From Bin125 sp026705025 (GTDB taxonomy: Bacteria > Chloroflexota > Dehalococcoidia > Bin125), in NCBI GenBank assembly GCA_026705025.1, contig JAPPBN010000010.1, positions 10,671 through 74,670 on the forward strand: DNA of 64,000 bases, read 5' to 3'. A program made the position numbers and the translations under genes. The notes below the pieces were generated by a model that was given only the letters and a program-made list of their open reading frames with translations, did no database searches and was not told where the DNA came from. Shown here piece by piece: positions 24,048 through 32,462 of this stretch. Position 1 is the stretch's first letter. Each line of letters opens with the position of its first letter.

Positions 24048-24962
24048 TCAGTTGAGGCCGAGGACCGGTCGCGCGTTTTCAACGAGCACCTTGTCCAGCT
24101 CGGTGTCGGTCAGACCGCTCCGGAGAAGCTGAACGACCTGGGGTTGCTGATCCGCGCCCGGTGCGTCCGAGCCGAACAACACTCGCTCAACCCCAAGCGT
24201 CCGAATCAATCGTGCTGCATCTTCGAGGGCGCAGGCGCGGCGGCCGTCGCGGCAGGTGAAGTGGCCGTCATCGAAGCCGCCGGCCGTATCGAAGATCACC
24301 TGAGGGAAGCGCCTGGCGATATCGATCCGCTGGTCCCAGTAGGCGCCGGGCATATGAGCCATGATGAACTGCAGCCGGGGAAAGCGCTCAAACACCGGGA
24401 TGAAGTGGTCGGGCATGCCATAGACGTCGTCGCCGGGACCGCCTCGCAGCGCGCCGGTGTCGCTGAGGATTGGTAGACCCAACTCTTCCAATCGCGCGTA
24501 GAGCGGCATCATGCGCTCGTCCGAGGGGAAGTAGCGTCCCAGTCCGGGATGCATCTTGACTCCGCGAGCGCCCAGGGCGACCCCGCGCTCCAACTCTTCC
24601 ATCAACAGATCAGTTTCGACCCAGGTGCCGATGTCACAACAGAGGAACGTTCGAATCCTGGGATCCTCTGCCTGCCGCCCCAGCGTCCATGAGTTGAAGC
24701 TGCGGACCCGGTCGTGCAGCATCGCCAACAGTTCTTCCGCCGACGCCTCCGGTCGGCGCTCGCGTTGCTGTTCAAACATCTCCGGCACGACCATGTAGTT
24801 CAGTCCGACGATCGCCTCGACGTCATTGCGCGTCATGTACTCGCCGCATGCGTCGCCGTTGGCCCAGCGCCACTCGAGCGGCAGGCCTCGTCGGGGAAAG
24901 ACGATTGCCTCTTGCTCGGGCGTTCGGCAGAGATGCACATGGACATCGATCACGGTCGGCAT
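24048..24962 (-). CDS. Amidohydrolase-2 family metal-dependent hydrolase/decarboxylase
   Basis: The 304-residue TIM-barrel protein has the HxH metal motif in DVHVHL (residues 6-11), a conserved GVKMHPG segment, the metal-site histidine in MAHMPGAYWD and the aspartate in FGSDAPG. Family members decarboxylate or hydrolyse carboxylic acids and lactones. It lies 17 bases upstream of the thiolase-like gene on the same strand, suggesting one degradative operon with it and DUF35. Confidence 0.88.
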   Translation of the reverse strand: MPTVIDVHVHLCRTPEQEAIVFPRRGLPLEWRWANGDACGEYMTRNDVEAIVGLNYMVVPEMFEQQRERRPEASAEELLAMLHDRVRSFNSWTLGRQAEDPRIRTFLCCDIGTWVETDLLMEELERGVALGARGVKMHPGLGRYFPSDERMMPLYARLEELGLPILSDTGALRGGPGDDVYGMPDHFIPVFERFPRLQFIMAHMPGAYWDQRIDIARRFPQVIFDTAGGFDDGHFTCRDGRRACALEDAARLIRTLGVERVLFGSDAPGADQQPQVVQLLRSGLTDTELDKVLVENARPVLGLN

Positions 24963-24971
24963 TTGCTCACC

Positions 24972-27146
24972 TCATGTGTTCTTCGGGAGTCGAGCGGCGA
25001 GGAAGTCGGCGTAGTGCAGAGTCTGATGGCTGGCGCCGCTGGCATTGGCACCGGCTCGGAGATGGATGACACAGCCGGGATTGTTGGTGATCAGCGTGTC
25101 GCATCCAGATTCGGCCACGCAAGCAAGCTTGCGCTCGAGGATGCCCTCACCAACCTCAGGCGCGGCAAGCGACGTCAGCCCACCGAATCCGCAACAGACC
25201 CCGGGTTCCTCAAGCGGTGTCGCAGCCTCACCCGTCAGGCGTTCCACGAGCTGATCGATCCGAGCGCCAGCATCATTGCGATTCGACGCCTGGCAGAATC
25301 GATGCGCAGTCCAGGATTTACTGCTTCCCTTGCTGAGGCAACCGTCGGGAAGTCGCCCGGGACCCTCGAGCCACTCGGCGAGGTCATGGACCCGCTCGCT
25401 GACAGCGGCGGCCCGATGTTGCCATTCAGGATCGTCATCGAACAGGCGCGGCCAGTGATCCTGCATGGAAATCACACAGCTCGGCGCCGGAGTGACGATT
25501 TCATGTTCGCTGACTTCGAGTACTGCGATCGTGTGTTTCGCCATGCGTCGAGCGGTCTCCCAGTCGCCCGCGTCGAAGGCGGGTAGACCGCAGCAGTGTT
25601 GCGATTGGGGCACGTTGACGGATGATCCGCCGGCCTCGATCAGCCGGGCGGCGGAATCCACGGCGGTCGGCAGCAGCCGGTCGGCGAGACATTGGGCAAA
25701 CAGGTCGACGGCCTGGCCTGTGGAGGGCGAGTTGGACAACGGCCGTTGCGGCGGACGGCTGTTGACCAGGGTCTGTCCGCTGCGTAGCGGCAAGGCAGGC
25801 ACTGATCGCCACCGCAGCCGCTTCGGTAGCGGCAGGCGGAGGTGGTCGCGCTGCACAAGGCCGATCAGCCTCGCCAGCCCCGACCCGGCTGCGGCGAGGC
25901 CCATCAGGTGGTGGAAGAGGCGCGGCCTGGCCCACAGTCGCAATGCCACTCGCTCCCAGAGCGGGGCATGTCCCTCTTCATGGGCACGGTGGCGCACTTC
26001 GAGGATCTGCTTCGGCAACGGAATGTCGACTGGACAGACGGTCTGGCAAGCGCCGCAGGAAACACACAAACCCTGAGGCCCGGCGGCCTCCTCGACGCTG
26101 TGATGGAAGGTGGTGTTCACCAGTCCAATGGCGCCGGTGTAGATGTGGCCGAACGTGTGTCCACCGACGATCTGGTAGGGCGGACAGACATTGGCGCAGG
26201 CGCCGCAGCGAATGCAGCGCAATGCGTCGCCGATGGTGTTGGTTTCCCGCATGGCGCGGCGGCCGTTGTCGAGCAGGATGATGTGCATTTCCTTGCCCGG
26301 TTGGGCGCCGGTGATGCAGGTGGTGTAGGTGCTCAGCGTCTGCGCGGTGGCCGAGCGAGGCAGGAGTTGGAGCTGACGCTCGGCGTCGGCCCAGGACGGG
26401 ATCAGCTTCTCGATTCCGGCAGTGACGAAGTGGACATCGGGTAGCGACGTCGCCAGGCGCATGTTGCCCTCGTTGGTCACGACCATGATGCTGCCGGTCT
26501 CGGCGACGAGGGCGTTGGCGCCGGTCAGACCCGCCCCGGCCGAGAGGTAGTGACGGCGCAAGCCGTCGCGAGCGCTCGCGACCATCTCCGGGATGTCATC
26601 CGGATCAAACTTGCGTCCCAGTTCCTCGCCCAGGATCTCTGCCACGTATTGCCGTTTCTGGTGGATCGCCGGCATGACCAGGTGAGAGGGCCGCTCTTCC
26701 GCAAGCTGCAGCAGCCATTCGCCGAGGTCGGTCTCGATTGCCGTAATCCCTCGTTGCTCCAGTTCGTGGTTGAGTTCGATCTCCTCGGAGACCATCGACT
26801 TGCTCTTGACGACGAGGTCGATGCCGCGCGACTTGCAGACGGCGGCGATGTACTTGACCGCTTCTGCGGCTGTCGACAGCTCAACGACGGTCGCGCCGGC
26901 GGCCTCGGCGTTGGCGCGAAACTCGGCGATGTAGTCGTCGAGTCGTTCAAGCGTCGAGTCCTTGACCGCGGCAAAGTCACGCCGCAATTCGTCGAACGAT
27001 TGCTCAGTGCGCTGCTCCAGCCGCTGGACCTGCGCGTCGCGGCTCTCGCGCCAGGAGCGTTGAAAGTCGAGCAGTCGCGGTTTGAGATCCGGGTCGCTCA
27101 GCGAGCGTCGGTACCGCGTCTTGAACGGAGCGGTCGACGCGCTCAC
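24972..27146 (-). CDS. LutB-LutA fusion: LUD-domain Fe-S protein joined to CCG-domain Fe-S subunit
   Basis: The 724-residue protein combines two subunits of the L-lactate oxidation complex. Residues ~70-300 are a LUD domain (VAETGSIMVVTNEGN, YTTCITGAQPG). Two ferredoxin motifs follow (CIRCGACANVCPP and CVSCGACQTVCPV), as in LutB. From about residue 470 come the two CCG domains of LutA (SQHCCGLPAFD and GVCCGFGG). It overlaps the LutC-like gene by four bases (ATGA). LutB and LutA are normally separate proteins. The physiological substrate is probably lactate or a related 2-hydroxyacid. Confidence 0.9.
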   Translation of the reverse strand: MSASTAPFKTRYRRSLSDPDLKPRLLDFQRSWRESRDAQVQRLEQRTEQSFDELRRDFAAVKDSTLERLDDYIAEFRANAEAAGATVVELSTAAEAVKYIAAVCKSRGIDLVVKSKSMVSEEIELNHELEQRGITAIETDLGEWLLQLAEERPSHLVMPAIHQKRQYVAEILGEELGRKFDPDDIPEMVASARDGLRRHYLSAGAGLTGANALVAETGSIMVVTNEGNMRLATSLPDVHFVTAGIEKLIPSWADAERQLQLLPRSATAQTLSTYTTCITGAQPGKEMHIILLDNGRRAMRETNTIGDALRCIRCGACANVCPPYQIVGGHTFGHIYTGAIGLVNTTFHHSVEEAAGPQGLCVSCGACQTVCPVDIPLPKQILEVRHRAHEEGHAPLWERVALRLWARPRLFHHLMGLAAAGSGLARLIGLVQRDHLRLPLPKRLRWRSVPALPLRSGQTLVNSRPPQRPLSNSPSTGQAVDLFAQCLADRLLPTAVDSAARLIEAGGSSVNVPQSQHCCGLPAFDAGDWETARRMAKHTIAVLEVSEHEIVTPAPSCVISMQDHWPRLFDDDPEWQHRAAAVSERVHDLAEWLEGPGRLPDGCLSKGSSKSWTAHRFCQASNRNDAGARIDQLVERLTGEAATPLEEPGVCCGFGGLTSLAAPEVGEGILERKLACVAESGCDTLITNNPGCVIHLRAGANASGASHQTLHYADFLAARLPKNT

Positions 27147-27652
27147 GCGAGCACCGTCACGGTCATGCGGCTTGGGCCCTGGACGCCAATCGTAAGCGAG
27201 CGTTCGATGTCGGCGGTGCGCGACGGTCCGGTGACGAATGTGGCGTAGGCGGCCGCTCGCGGCTGTTGTCCGAGCCAGAGGAACCCCTCGGCCAGGTCTT
27301 CAACGATGTCCGCTGCTGACACCGCAACAATCAGATGCCTGGTCAGCAGCGAGATCGCCCGGTCTCTCGGAGTTGGCTCGATGAGTAGTACTGATCCAGT
27401 CTCAGCGACCGCCAAGGTAGCGACCGTGACACCGACTGACCGATCGGCAATCGAACGTAACGGATCTGTATCATCCGGCAGCTCTCCGCGTTGTAACTGT
27501 TCATACGCAGCAGGAGAGACGACAGGCGTTTCGTCGCTGAGCGCGACGGCGTGCTCCCAGACGTCATCCCACGAGCTGCACTGAACCAGTTCGCCCTGGG
27601 CCGCCTGCAGGCCGTCAGCGAACAGGGCGATCCGGTCGCTGGGCGTGATCAT
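27143..27652 (-). CDS. LutC-like LUD-domain protein
   Basis: The 169-residue protein has the LUD core with VAETGSVLL and the family-typical end VTGPSRTADIERSLTIGVQGP. It is the third component of the Lut lactate-utilisation system and starts the operon; its stop overlaps the start of the LutB-LutA gene. The gene is divergent from the acyl-CoA dehydrogenase with 86 bases between starts. Confidence 0.9.
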   Translation of the reverse strand: MITPSDRIALFADGLQAAQGELVQCSSWDDVWEHAVALSDETPVVSPAAYEQLQRGELPDDTDPLRSIADRSVGVTVATLAVAETGSVLLIEPTPRDRAISLLTRHLIVAVSAADIVEDLAEGFLWLGQQPRAAAYATFVTGPSRTADIERSLTIGVQGPSRMTVTVLA

Positions 27653-27738
27653 GCGCAGAGTCTAGCAGCCGGCCGGGTCTGGGACTGTATGCTCAGGACG
27701 GTCCGACTGTGCGGACCGAGTGGGACGGAGCGTGAGCG

Positions 27739-28893
27739 ATGATTGAACTGTCCGAATCGCAACGGTTGATTCAACAAACAGTACGTGACTTCGCTCGCGC
27801 CGAGATTGATCCGATTGCAGATGATATTGATCGCGATGACAGATTTCCTCAACATCTCTGGCCGATGCTGGGCGATCTCGGGTTGCTAGGTGTGACGATT
27901 GACGAACAGTATGGGGGATCGAACGCCGGGTTGCTGGCCGGAGTCATTGCTACTGAAGAGATTGCGAGAGCCAGCGCGTCGATAGCATTATCATACGGAG
28001 CCCATGCCAACCTGTGCGCGAATAACATTGCAGCCAATGCGAGCGAGGCGCAGAAAGAACAGTATCTTCCGGGCCTGTGCGACGGCACCCAGATCGGTGC
28101 GCTGGCACTGACCGAGCCCGAGGCAGGATCGGACGCGATGGGCATCCGCACGACCGCCGTGCGCGACGGCGATGTCTACCGGCTCAATGGCTCGAAGATG
28201 TTCATTACCAACGGTTCGGTCGCCGACACCCTGGTGTTGTACGCCAAGACCGATGAGGATGCAGGTTCACGCGGCGTGACGGCGTTCATCGTTGAGTCGG
28301 CATTTGAGGGGTTCAGTGTTGGTCAGGTGCTGGACAAGGTCGGACATCGCGGATCGCCCACGGCGGAGCTGATCCTGGAAGACTGCATCGTCCCTGCCGC
28401 AAACGTGTTGCGCGGCGAAGGCGCGGGTGCGGGCGTGATGATGCAAGGTCTGGCGGTCGAGCGGTCGTTTCTGGCAGGAGAGCCACTGGGCATTGCCCAG
28501 GCGGCGCTGGACGAAGCGGTCGACCATGCCCGGTCGCGCAGGCAATTCGGACAGCGGATCGGTGACTTCCAGCTGATTCAGGCGATGCTTGCCGACATGT
28601 ACACCGAGCTGGAGGCGGCGCGCTGGCTTGTCTATCGAACGGCGCACGTCGTGGAAGAGGCTGCCTCACGAGGAATCCGTAGCAACAAGGAGGCCGCCGC
28701 CGCGATTCTCTACTCGGCAGAGATGTCCAGTCGTGTCGCCGACAAGGCGGTGCAGATCCACGGCGGTTACGGCTACATGAGCGAGAGTCGGGTGGCGCGC
28801 TACGTCAGAGACGCGAAGTTATTGGAGATTGGCGCCGGGACCTCTGAGATTCGCCGGATGTTGATCGGCCGGGAGCTCGTCGGTCCGGAATAG
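27739..28893 (+). CDS. Acyl-CoA dehydrogenase, isovaleryl-CoA-type active site
   Basis: The 384-residue flavoenzyme shows ALALTEPEAGSDA, the GSKMFITNG segment and the C-terminal LLEIGAGTSEIRRMLIGRELV. The usual catalytic glutamate of medium-chain enzymes is absent from the C-terminal block (IGAGTSE). Instead a glutamate, E241, sits in VERSFLAGEPLG, as in isovaleryl-CoA dehydrogenase. I therefore expect a branched short-chain acyl-CoA substrate. A short GGTCCG/CGGACC stem lies just upstream, within the divergent promoter region. Electron acceptor is presumably ETF, not encoded here. Confidence 0.93.
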   Translation: MIELSESQRLIQQTVRDFARAEIDPIADDIDRDDRFPQHLWPMLGDLGLLGVTIDEQYGGSNAGLLAGVIATEEIARASASIALSYGAHANLCANNIAANASEAQKEQYLPGLCDGTQIGALALTEPEAGSDAMGIRTTAVRDGDVYRLNGSKMFITNGSVADTLVLYAKTDEDAGSRGVTAFIVESAFEGFSVGQVLDKVGHRGSPTAELILEDCIVPAANVLRGEGAGAGVMMQGLAVERSFLAGEPLGIAQAALDEAVDHARSRRQFGQRIGDFQLIQAMLADMYTELEAARWLVYRTAHVVEEAASRGIRSNKEAAAAILYSAEMSSRVADKAVQIHGGYGYMSESRVARYVRDAKLLEIGAGTSEIRRMLIGRELVGPE

Positions 28894-28920
28894 GCCTCAA
28901 CCCCTCCGAGCCTCCGTCAT

Positions 28921-28942
28921 CCCCTCTCCCAGAGGGATAGGG
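28921..28942. repeat. REP-like palindrome, degenerate copy 2
   Basis: CCCTCTCCC followed by AGAGGGATAGGG; a decayed form of the GGGAGAGGG family, placed between the convergent acyl-CoA dehydrogenase and selenoprotein genes, where it may help end both transcripts. Confidence 0.6.
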
Positions 28943-28971
28943 AGTACGGGCAGAAGATGTCGTCATCGACG

Positions 28972-29499
28972 TCAGGAGCCCAGGAGAATCAACCGGCCCT
29001 GTTGGTATGCGTCCATCGCTCTTGCCTGGAGGCCTTCGATCCCTGAGCTGCCGATGGGGTGGTCGACGAGGGCGTAGCGGAAGTCAGGCATGCCCAGGGT
29101 CTTGGCGATCATCCGGCCGGTCGGGTCGAACGGATGCGTGCAGAGGACGAGGCCGGGCTTGCCGTACTGCTCGAAGGTGATTCCGTCGTGCACACTGCAC
29201 GTCGAGCAGGAGCCTCAATCGCCAACCGCGGTGATCAGGAAGTCAACGTCGTTCGCAATCCGCTCGAGGACCTGGGGCTCGGCGATCCGGCTGGCGTTGA
29301 GTTTGCCGGTATCAATGACGACGCTGCAGCTCGATTCTCTCTCGAACATCTCCGCGGTGTAACGCAGCAGCTTGTCGGCGTTAACCTTGCCGTTGGAGAA
29401 CAGGCCGATGCGCAGGCTGTCGAGCGCGGTCAGCCTAGGCGCCGCCGAGAAGCCGGTCGGCGCGGGATCGCCGGTAGGGTCCACGAGTTCGAACGACAT
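28972..29499 (-). CDS. UGSC-family selenoprotein (in-frame TGA decoded as selenocysteine)
   Basis: Two open stretches in the same frame (29499-29218 and 29214-28972) are joined by one TGA at 29215-29217. Read through, the protein is 175 residues with selenocysteine at position 95 in the exact motif U-G-S-C, followed by STCSVHDGITFEQYGKPG. This matches the UGSC (seleno)protein family, known from ocean metagenomes, whose other members carry CGSC. The first half has a Rossmann-like pattern (DSLRIGLFSNGK, VDFLITAVGD). A SECIS-like hairpin follows the TGA. An ordinary gene finder would report two broken pieces. The protein is predicted to be a thiol/selenol redox enzyme of unknown substrate; it follows the unknown gene upstream by 21 bases. 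Confidence 0.88.
29184..29204 (-). promoter_or_regulatory. Bacterial SECIS-like hairpin downstream of the selenocysteine TGA
   Basis: On the minus strand, arms GTGCA and TGCAC (29196-29200 and 29188-29192) enclose a GTG loop; the stem extends by C-G, one A-A mismatch and two more pairs. The loop begins 20 bases after the TGA, within the 16-37 base window known for bacterial SECIS elements, and contains the G-U expected for SelB binding. Confidence 0.72.
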
Positions 29500-29520
29500 A
29501 GTTGGCTCCGATGTGGTGGG

Positions 29521-30594
29521 TTAGCAGTCGAGACAGACGCCAATCGCCTTGGTCTGAAAGAGCGAACCTCGGCCTCGGCTCCATGATGGCAGGAACGCTG
29601 AATGGCCGCCGGCCTCGCCGCCCGCGACGACGATCAGGATGTCCTCGGGCTGGCGTCCGCGATGGAATCGCACGTCGTCGGTTCGCGCCGGCCCGCGTCC
29701 GTCGATCGCCGGCGCGAGCCCGTCCTGACTACGATCCGAAGGCCACTTGCCGGCATCTCGCATATCCGAGCCCATTCGGTATGAGTGCTCGAACAGATAC
29801 TCCTGCACATCCTGTTTGCGCATGCCACCGGAGGCAGCGATCTGCGCGTGCTCGGGCGACATCACGACCAGTGACTGGCCGTCCGTCAGCGCGCCCAGCG
29901 AGGCCATCGCGTCGGCGAAGGTATCAAGCAGGCGCTCGGGATCGCTGGTGTAGTGATTCTCAACGTTGTAGAAGCCGGATGCGGCGAAGACGGTCGCGGT
30001 CGACACCTCGGACGGGAACCCGAGCGATTCATGCAGCGGCTCCCAGGGGCTGTTGAGGATGTTCTCGGCGATGCAGCAGGAATACTTGCCCGGCCAGCCG
30101 GTCGTCGAGCGGTCCGAAATGCCGGGAATCATCTGGAAGATGTTCATGATCACGAGCCGGATCGCGCGGCCGATGGTTGCGTTGGCTCGGTTGCCGGATC
30201 CGAACACGTTGACGCTGGCGTTCATGCCGATTTCATCGCGGATGTCGCCGGAGACAATCACAGCCGGCGCCGAGCCTCCTGTGCTGGCGGTTGAACCATG
30301 GAAGTTGTACTCGTCCTCGTTCAGACCTTCCAACGCCGCGAGGACGGTTGGAAAGTACTGCGGGAGGCAGCCGGCCATCACCGCGTTTACGGCGGCAGAC
30401 TGGACATTGCACTCGCGCCCCGTGGCCGGGTGGCGCGCAACGATCTCCTCGGGCGGGCGACCGGCGGCCATGAGGAAGCGCTCGACGCGCTCGCGAGCCG
30501 GCGGGACCACCGGCAGCCCGTCTGTCCAGCCCTGTTCATAGCAGTAGTCGATGGCGGAGAGTTCGTCGCTGAGGGTGTGGGTCTCGGTGGTCAT
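29521..30594 (-). CDS. Conserved protein of unknown function, partner of the UGSC selenoprotein
   Basis: The 357-residue protein begins LSAIDYCYEQGWTDGLPVVPP and contains a Gly/Ala/Ser-rich central block (GSTASTGGSAPAVIVSGDI), a WPGKYSCC segment and a cysteine pair at the very end (GVCLDC). No signal peptide or membrane span is visible. It is encoded immediately upstream of the selenoprotein and clearly cotranscribed, so it is likely its enzyme partner or substrate-handling subunit. The cysteines at the C terminus would suit thiol exchange with a selenol. I do not recognise a characterised family. ATG 30594 lacks a good ribosome site. Confidence 0.82.
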   Translation of the reverse strand: MTTETHTLSDELSAIDYCYEQGWTDGLPVVPPARERVERFLMAAGRPPEEIVARHPATGRECNVQSAAVNAVMAGCLPQYFPTVLAALEGLNEDEYNFHGSTASTGGSAPAVIVSGDIRDEIGMNASVNVFGSGNRANATIGRAIRLVIMNIFQMIPGISDRSTTGWPGKYSCCIAENILNSPWEPLHESLGFPSEVSTATVFAASGFYNVENHYTSDPERLLDTFADAMASLGALTDGQSLVVMSPEHAQIAASGGMRKQDVQEYLFEHSYRMGSDMRDAGKWPSDRSQDGLAPAIDGRGPARTDDVRFHRGRQPEDILIVVAGGEAGGHSAFLPSWSRGRGSLFQTKAIGVCLDC

Positions 30595-30797
30595 GGAGTG
30601 AGTTTAGGCGGTTGGACCCGTCCGATCCGGTTGCTCGTAGCACGTGGAGCTCGTGTCGACTGGCAATGCGAACTCTGGTCCGCCGGAGGCGTCGCTCCAG
30701 AGCGCTGCGCAGTTAGTTCGTCTGTACGAAGTGACCATCTAAACTGAGCCTGCGGCGTGTCCGGAACGGCTCCCGGCGGGATTCTGAAGAGGCGGCG

Positions 30798-32462
30798 ATG
30801 GCGGAGCGAAACGGCTCGGGCGCTCGTGGGGCCGGCGTTCGAGGGCCGAATGACGACCGACCGCTGGTCACCGGCCCGTCGCTAGGACCAGTTCCCTATC
30901 ACTGGGTCGCGGCAATCGTGGTGTGTGTCGGCACCTTCCTCGGTGTCATGGACAACACGATCACGAACATCGCCCTGCCGACCCTGAAGGACGAGTTCGA
31001 TCGGTCGCTCGACGACGTGATCTGGGTGGCGCTCTCGTTCATCGTCGTCAGCACTGGCCTGTCGCTGACGATGGGGCGCCTGGGGGACCTGTACGGCCGC
31101 AAGAAACTCTATGCGTGGGGATTCGTCGTCTTCACGATTGCCACGTTCCTGTCATCGATTTCCGGATCGCTGGAAGAGCTGGTCGGCACCAGGGTGCTGC
31201 AGGCGATCGGCGCGTCGATGACGATGGCAAACGGCGCGGCGATTATCACCGCCGCCTTCCCACCCTCGAAGCGAGGAACCGGATTGGGACTCATCGTCTC
31301 GACGGTCGGCGCCGGCGCTGCGGCTGGTCCGATTCTCGGTGGCGTGCTGATCGACCTGTTGGACTGGCGGGCAATTTTCTGGACGCGGGTGCCGTTCGGT
31401 CTGGTCGCCGCCGTGCTCGCGTGGCGGCTGCTGACGGATGCGCCCAGCGAGCAGCGCCCGAAGGGTCTGGACATCCCCGGCGCGATCCTGCTATTCGGCA
31501 TGCTGGCCTGTCTGACCTTCGGCATCAACCGTGCGCGGGACCTGGGCTTTACGTCAACGCTCGTGACGGCAGTGATTGCCGGAGGTCTGATCTTCACGGT
31601 CTGGTTCATCATTGTCGAGCGACGCTCACCGTCGCCGGTCGTCGATCTCGGGTTGTTCAAGGGACGCGGATTTTCGTTCGGCATCCTCGCGGCAATCATG
31701 CAGTTCTTCGGCTTGAGTTTCACCTTCTATCTGGTACCCACGCTGCTGCAGGACGGTCGCGGCTTCACAGCCACGGAGACGGCCCTGATGATGATGCCGC
31801 TGTCTCTGATGATGTTGGTCTGGTCGCCTGTCTCCGGGCGGTTATCCGACCGCTTCGGCTCGCGGCCGCTTACCACGGCGGGGATGATCATTGTCTGCGC
31901 GTCGCTGTTCCTGCTCTCGCGGACCACGGCCGACACTTCGCCGCTCGACTTCGCCATGCGAATGATGTTGCTTGGCATCGGTACGTCGACCTTCAGCTCC
32001 CCGAACACCTCCGTGATCATGTCGGCGGTGCCCCCGCAACGGCTGGGCACGGCATCGGCATCACAAACCACCGCTCGCACGTTCGGCAACGCATTCGGCA
32101 CGTCGGTCGGCGTCGCGGTGATGACTTCAGTCGCGGCAAGCTTCGCCGTCAATCAGGGCGTCGCGGCCGAAAGCGGCGAGGCGGTCATGCAGGGATTTCG
32201 CACGGCGCTGCTCGTGGCGACTATCGCGGCTTCACCCGCAATATTGCTCTCGCTGTTGGGCGGACAGCGCGGCGTGCGCGTCGTCGCGGAGAAGGCTGCG
32301 GAGGGGGTGCAGGTCGTTCGTGAGGCGATCGAGGTTGAGATTTCGGCCATGGTGCCGCTGTTCCGCGGTCAGAAATCGATGCCGCAGCGCGACAATGGCC
32401 TGAACGGAATCCAGGAGCCGAGAGCGTCCGCTCCGGTCCCAGTGGAGGAGGAGACTCGGTGA
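30798..32462 (+). CDS. DHA2-family (EmrB/QacA-like) MFS transporter
   Basis: The 554-residue protein has about 14 spans with the MFS motif A loop (MGRLGDLYGRKKLY), the span-1 MDNTITNIALPTL motif and motif C (GAGAAAGPILGGVL). These mark a proton-coupled drug or metabolite exporter. A GGCGGCG region rather than a strong ribosome site precedes ATG 30798. The C-terminal tail (~60 residues) is hydrophilic. It overlaps the following flavoprotein gene by four bases (GTGA), an unusual pairing that suggests transport linked to that enzyme's substrate or product. Confidence 0.92.
   Translation: MAERNGSGARGAGVRGPNDDRPLVTGPSLGPVPYHWVAAIVVCVGTFLGVMDNTITNIALPTLKDEFDRSLDDVIWVALSFIVVSTGLSLTMGRLGDLYGRKKLYAWGFVVFTIATFLSSISGSLEELVGTRVLQAIGASMTMANGAAIITAAFPPSKRGTGLGLIVSTVGAGAAAGPILGGVLIDLLDWRAIFWTRVPFGLVAAVLAWRLLTDAPSEQRPKGLDIPGAILLFGMLACLTFGINRARDLGFTSTLVTAVIAGGLIFTVWFIIVERRSPSPVVDLGLFKGRGFSFGILAAIMQFFGLSFTFYLVPTLLQDGRGFTATETALMMMPLSLMMLVWSPVSGRLSDRFGSRPLTTAGMIIVCASLFLLSRTTADTSPLDFAMRMMLLGIGTSTFSSPNTSVIMSAVPPQRLGTASASQTTARTFGNAFGTSVGVAVMTSVAASFAVNQGVAAESGEAVMQGFRTALLVATIAASPAILLSLLGGQRGVRVVAEKAAEGVQVVREAIEVEISAMVPLFRGQKSMPQRDNGLNGIQEPRASAPVPVEEETR

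Noticed and set aside
28972..29193. Idea that this is a separate 73-codon gene or a pseudogene remnant
   Set aside because: It is in frame with the upstream part across a single TGA, restores the UGSC motif and has a SECIS-like hairpin; the selenoprotein reading explains all of it.
30923..32323. 466-codon frame within the DHA2 transporter gene
   Set aside because: Arg/His-rich +1 shadow of a 14-span transporter with canonical motifs.
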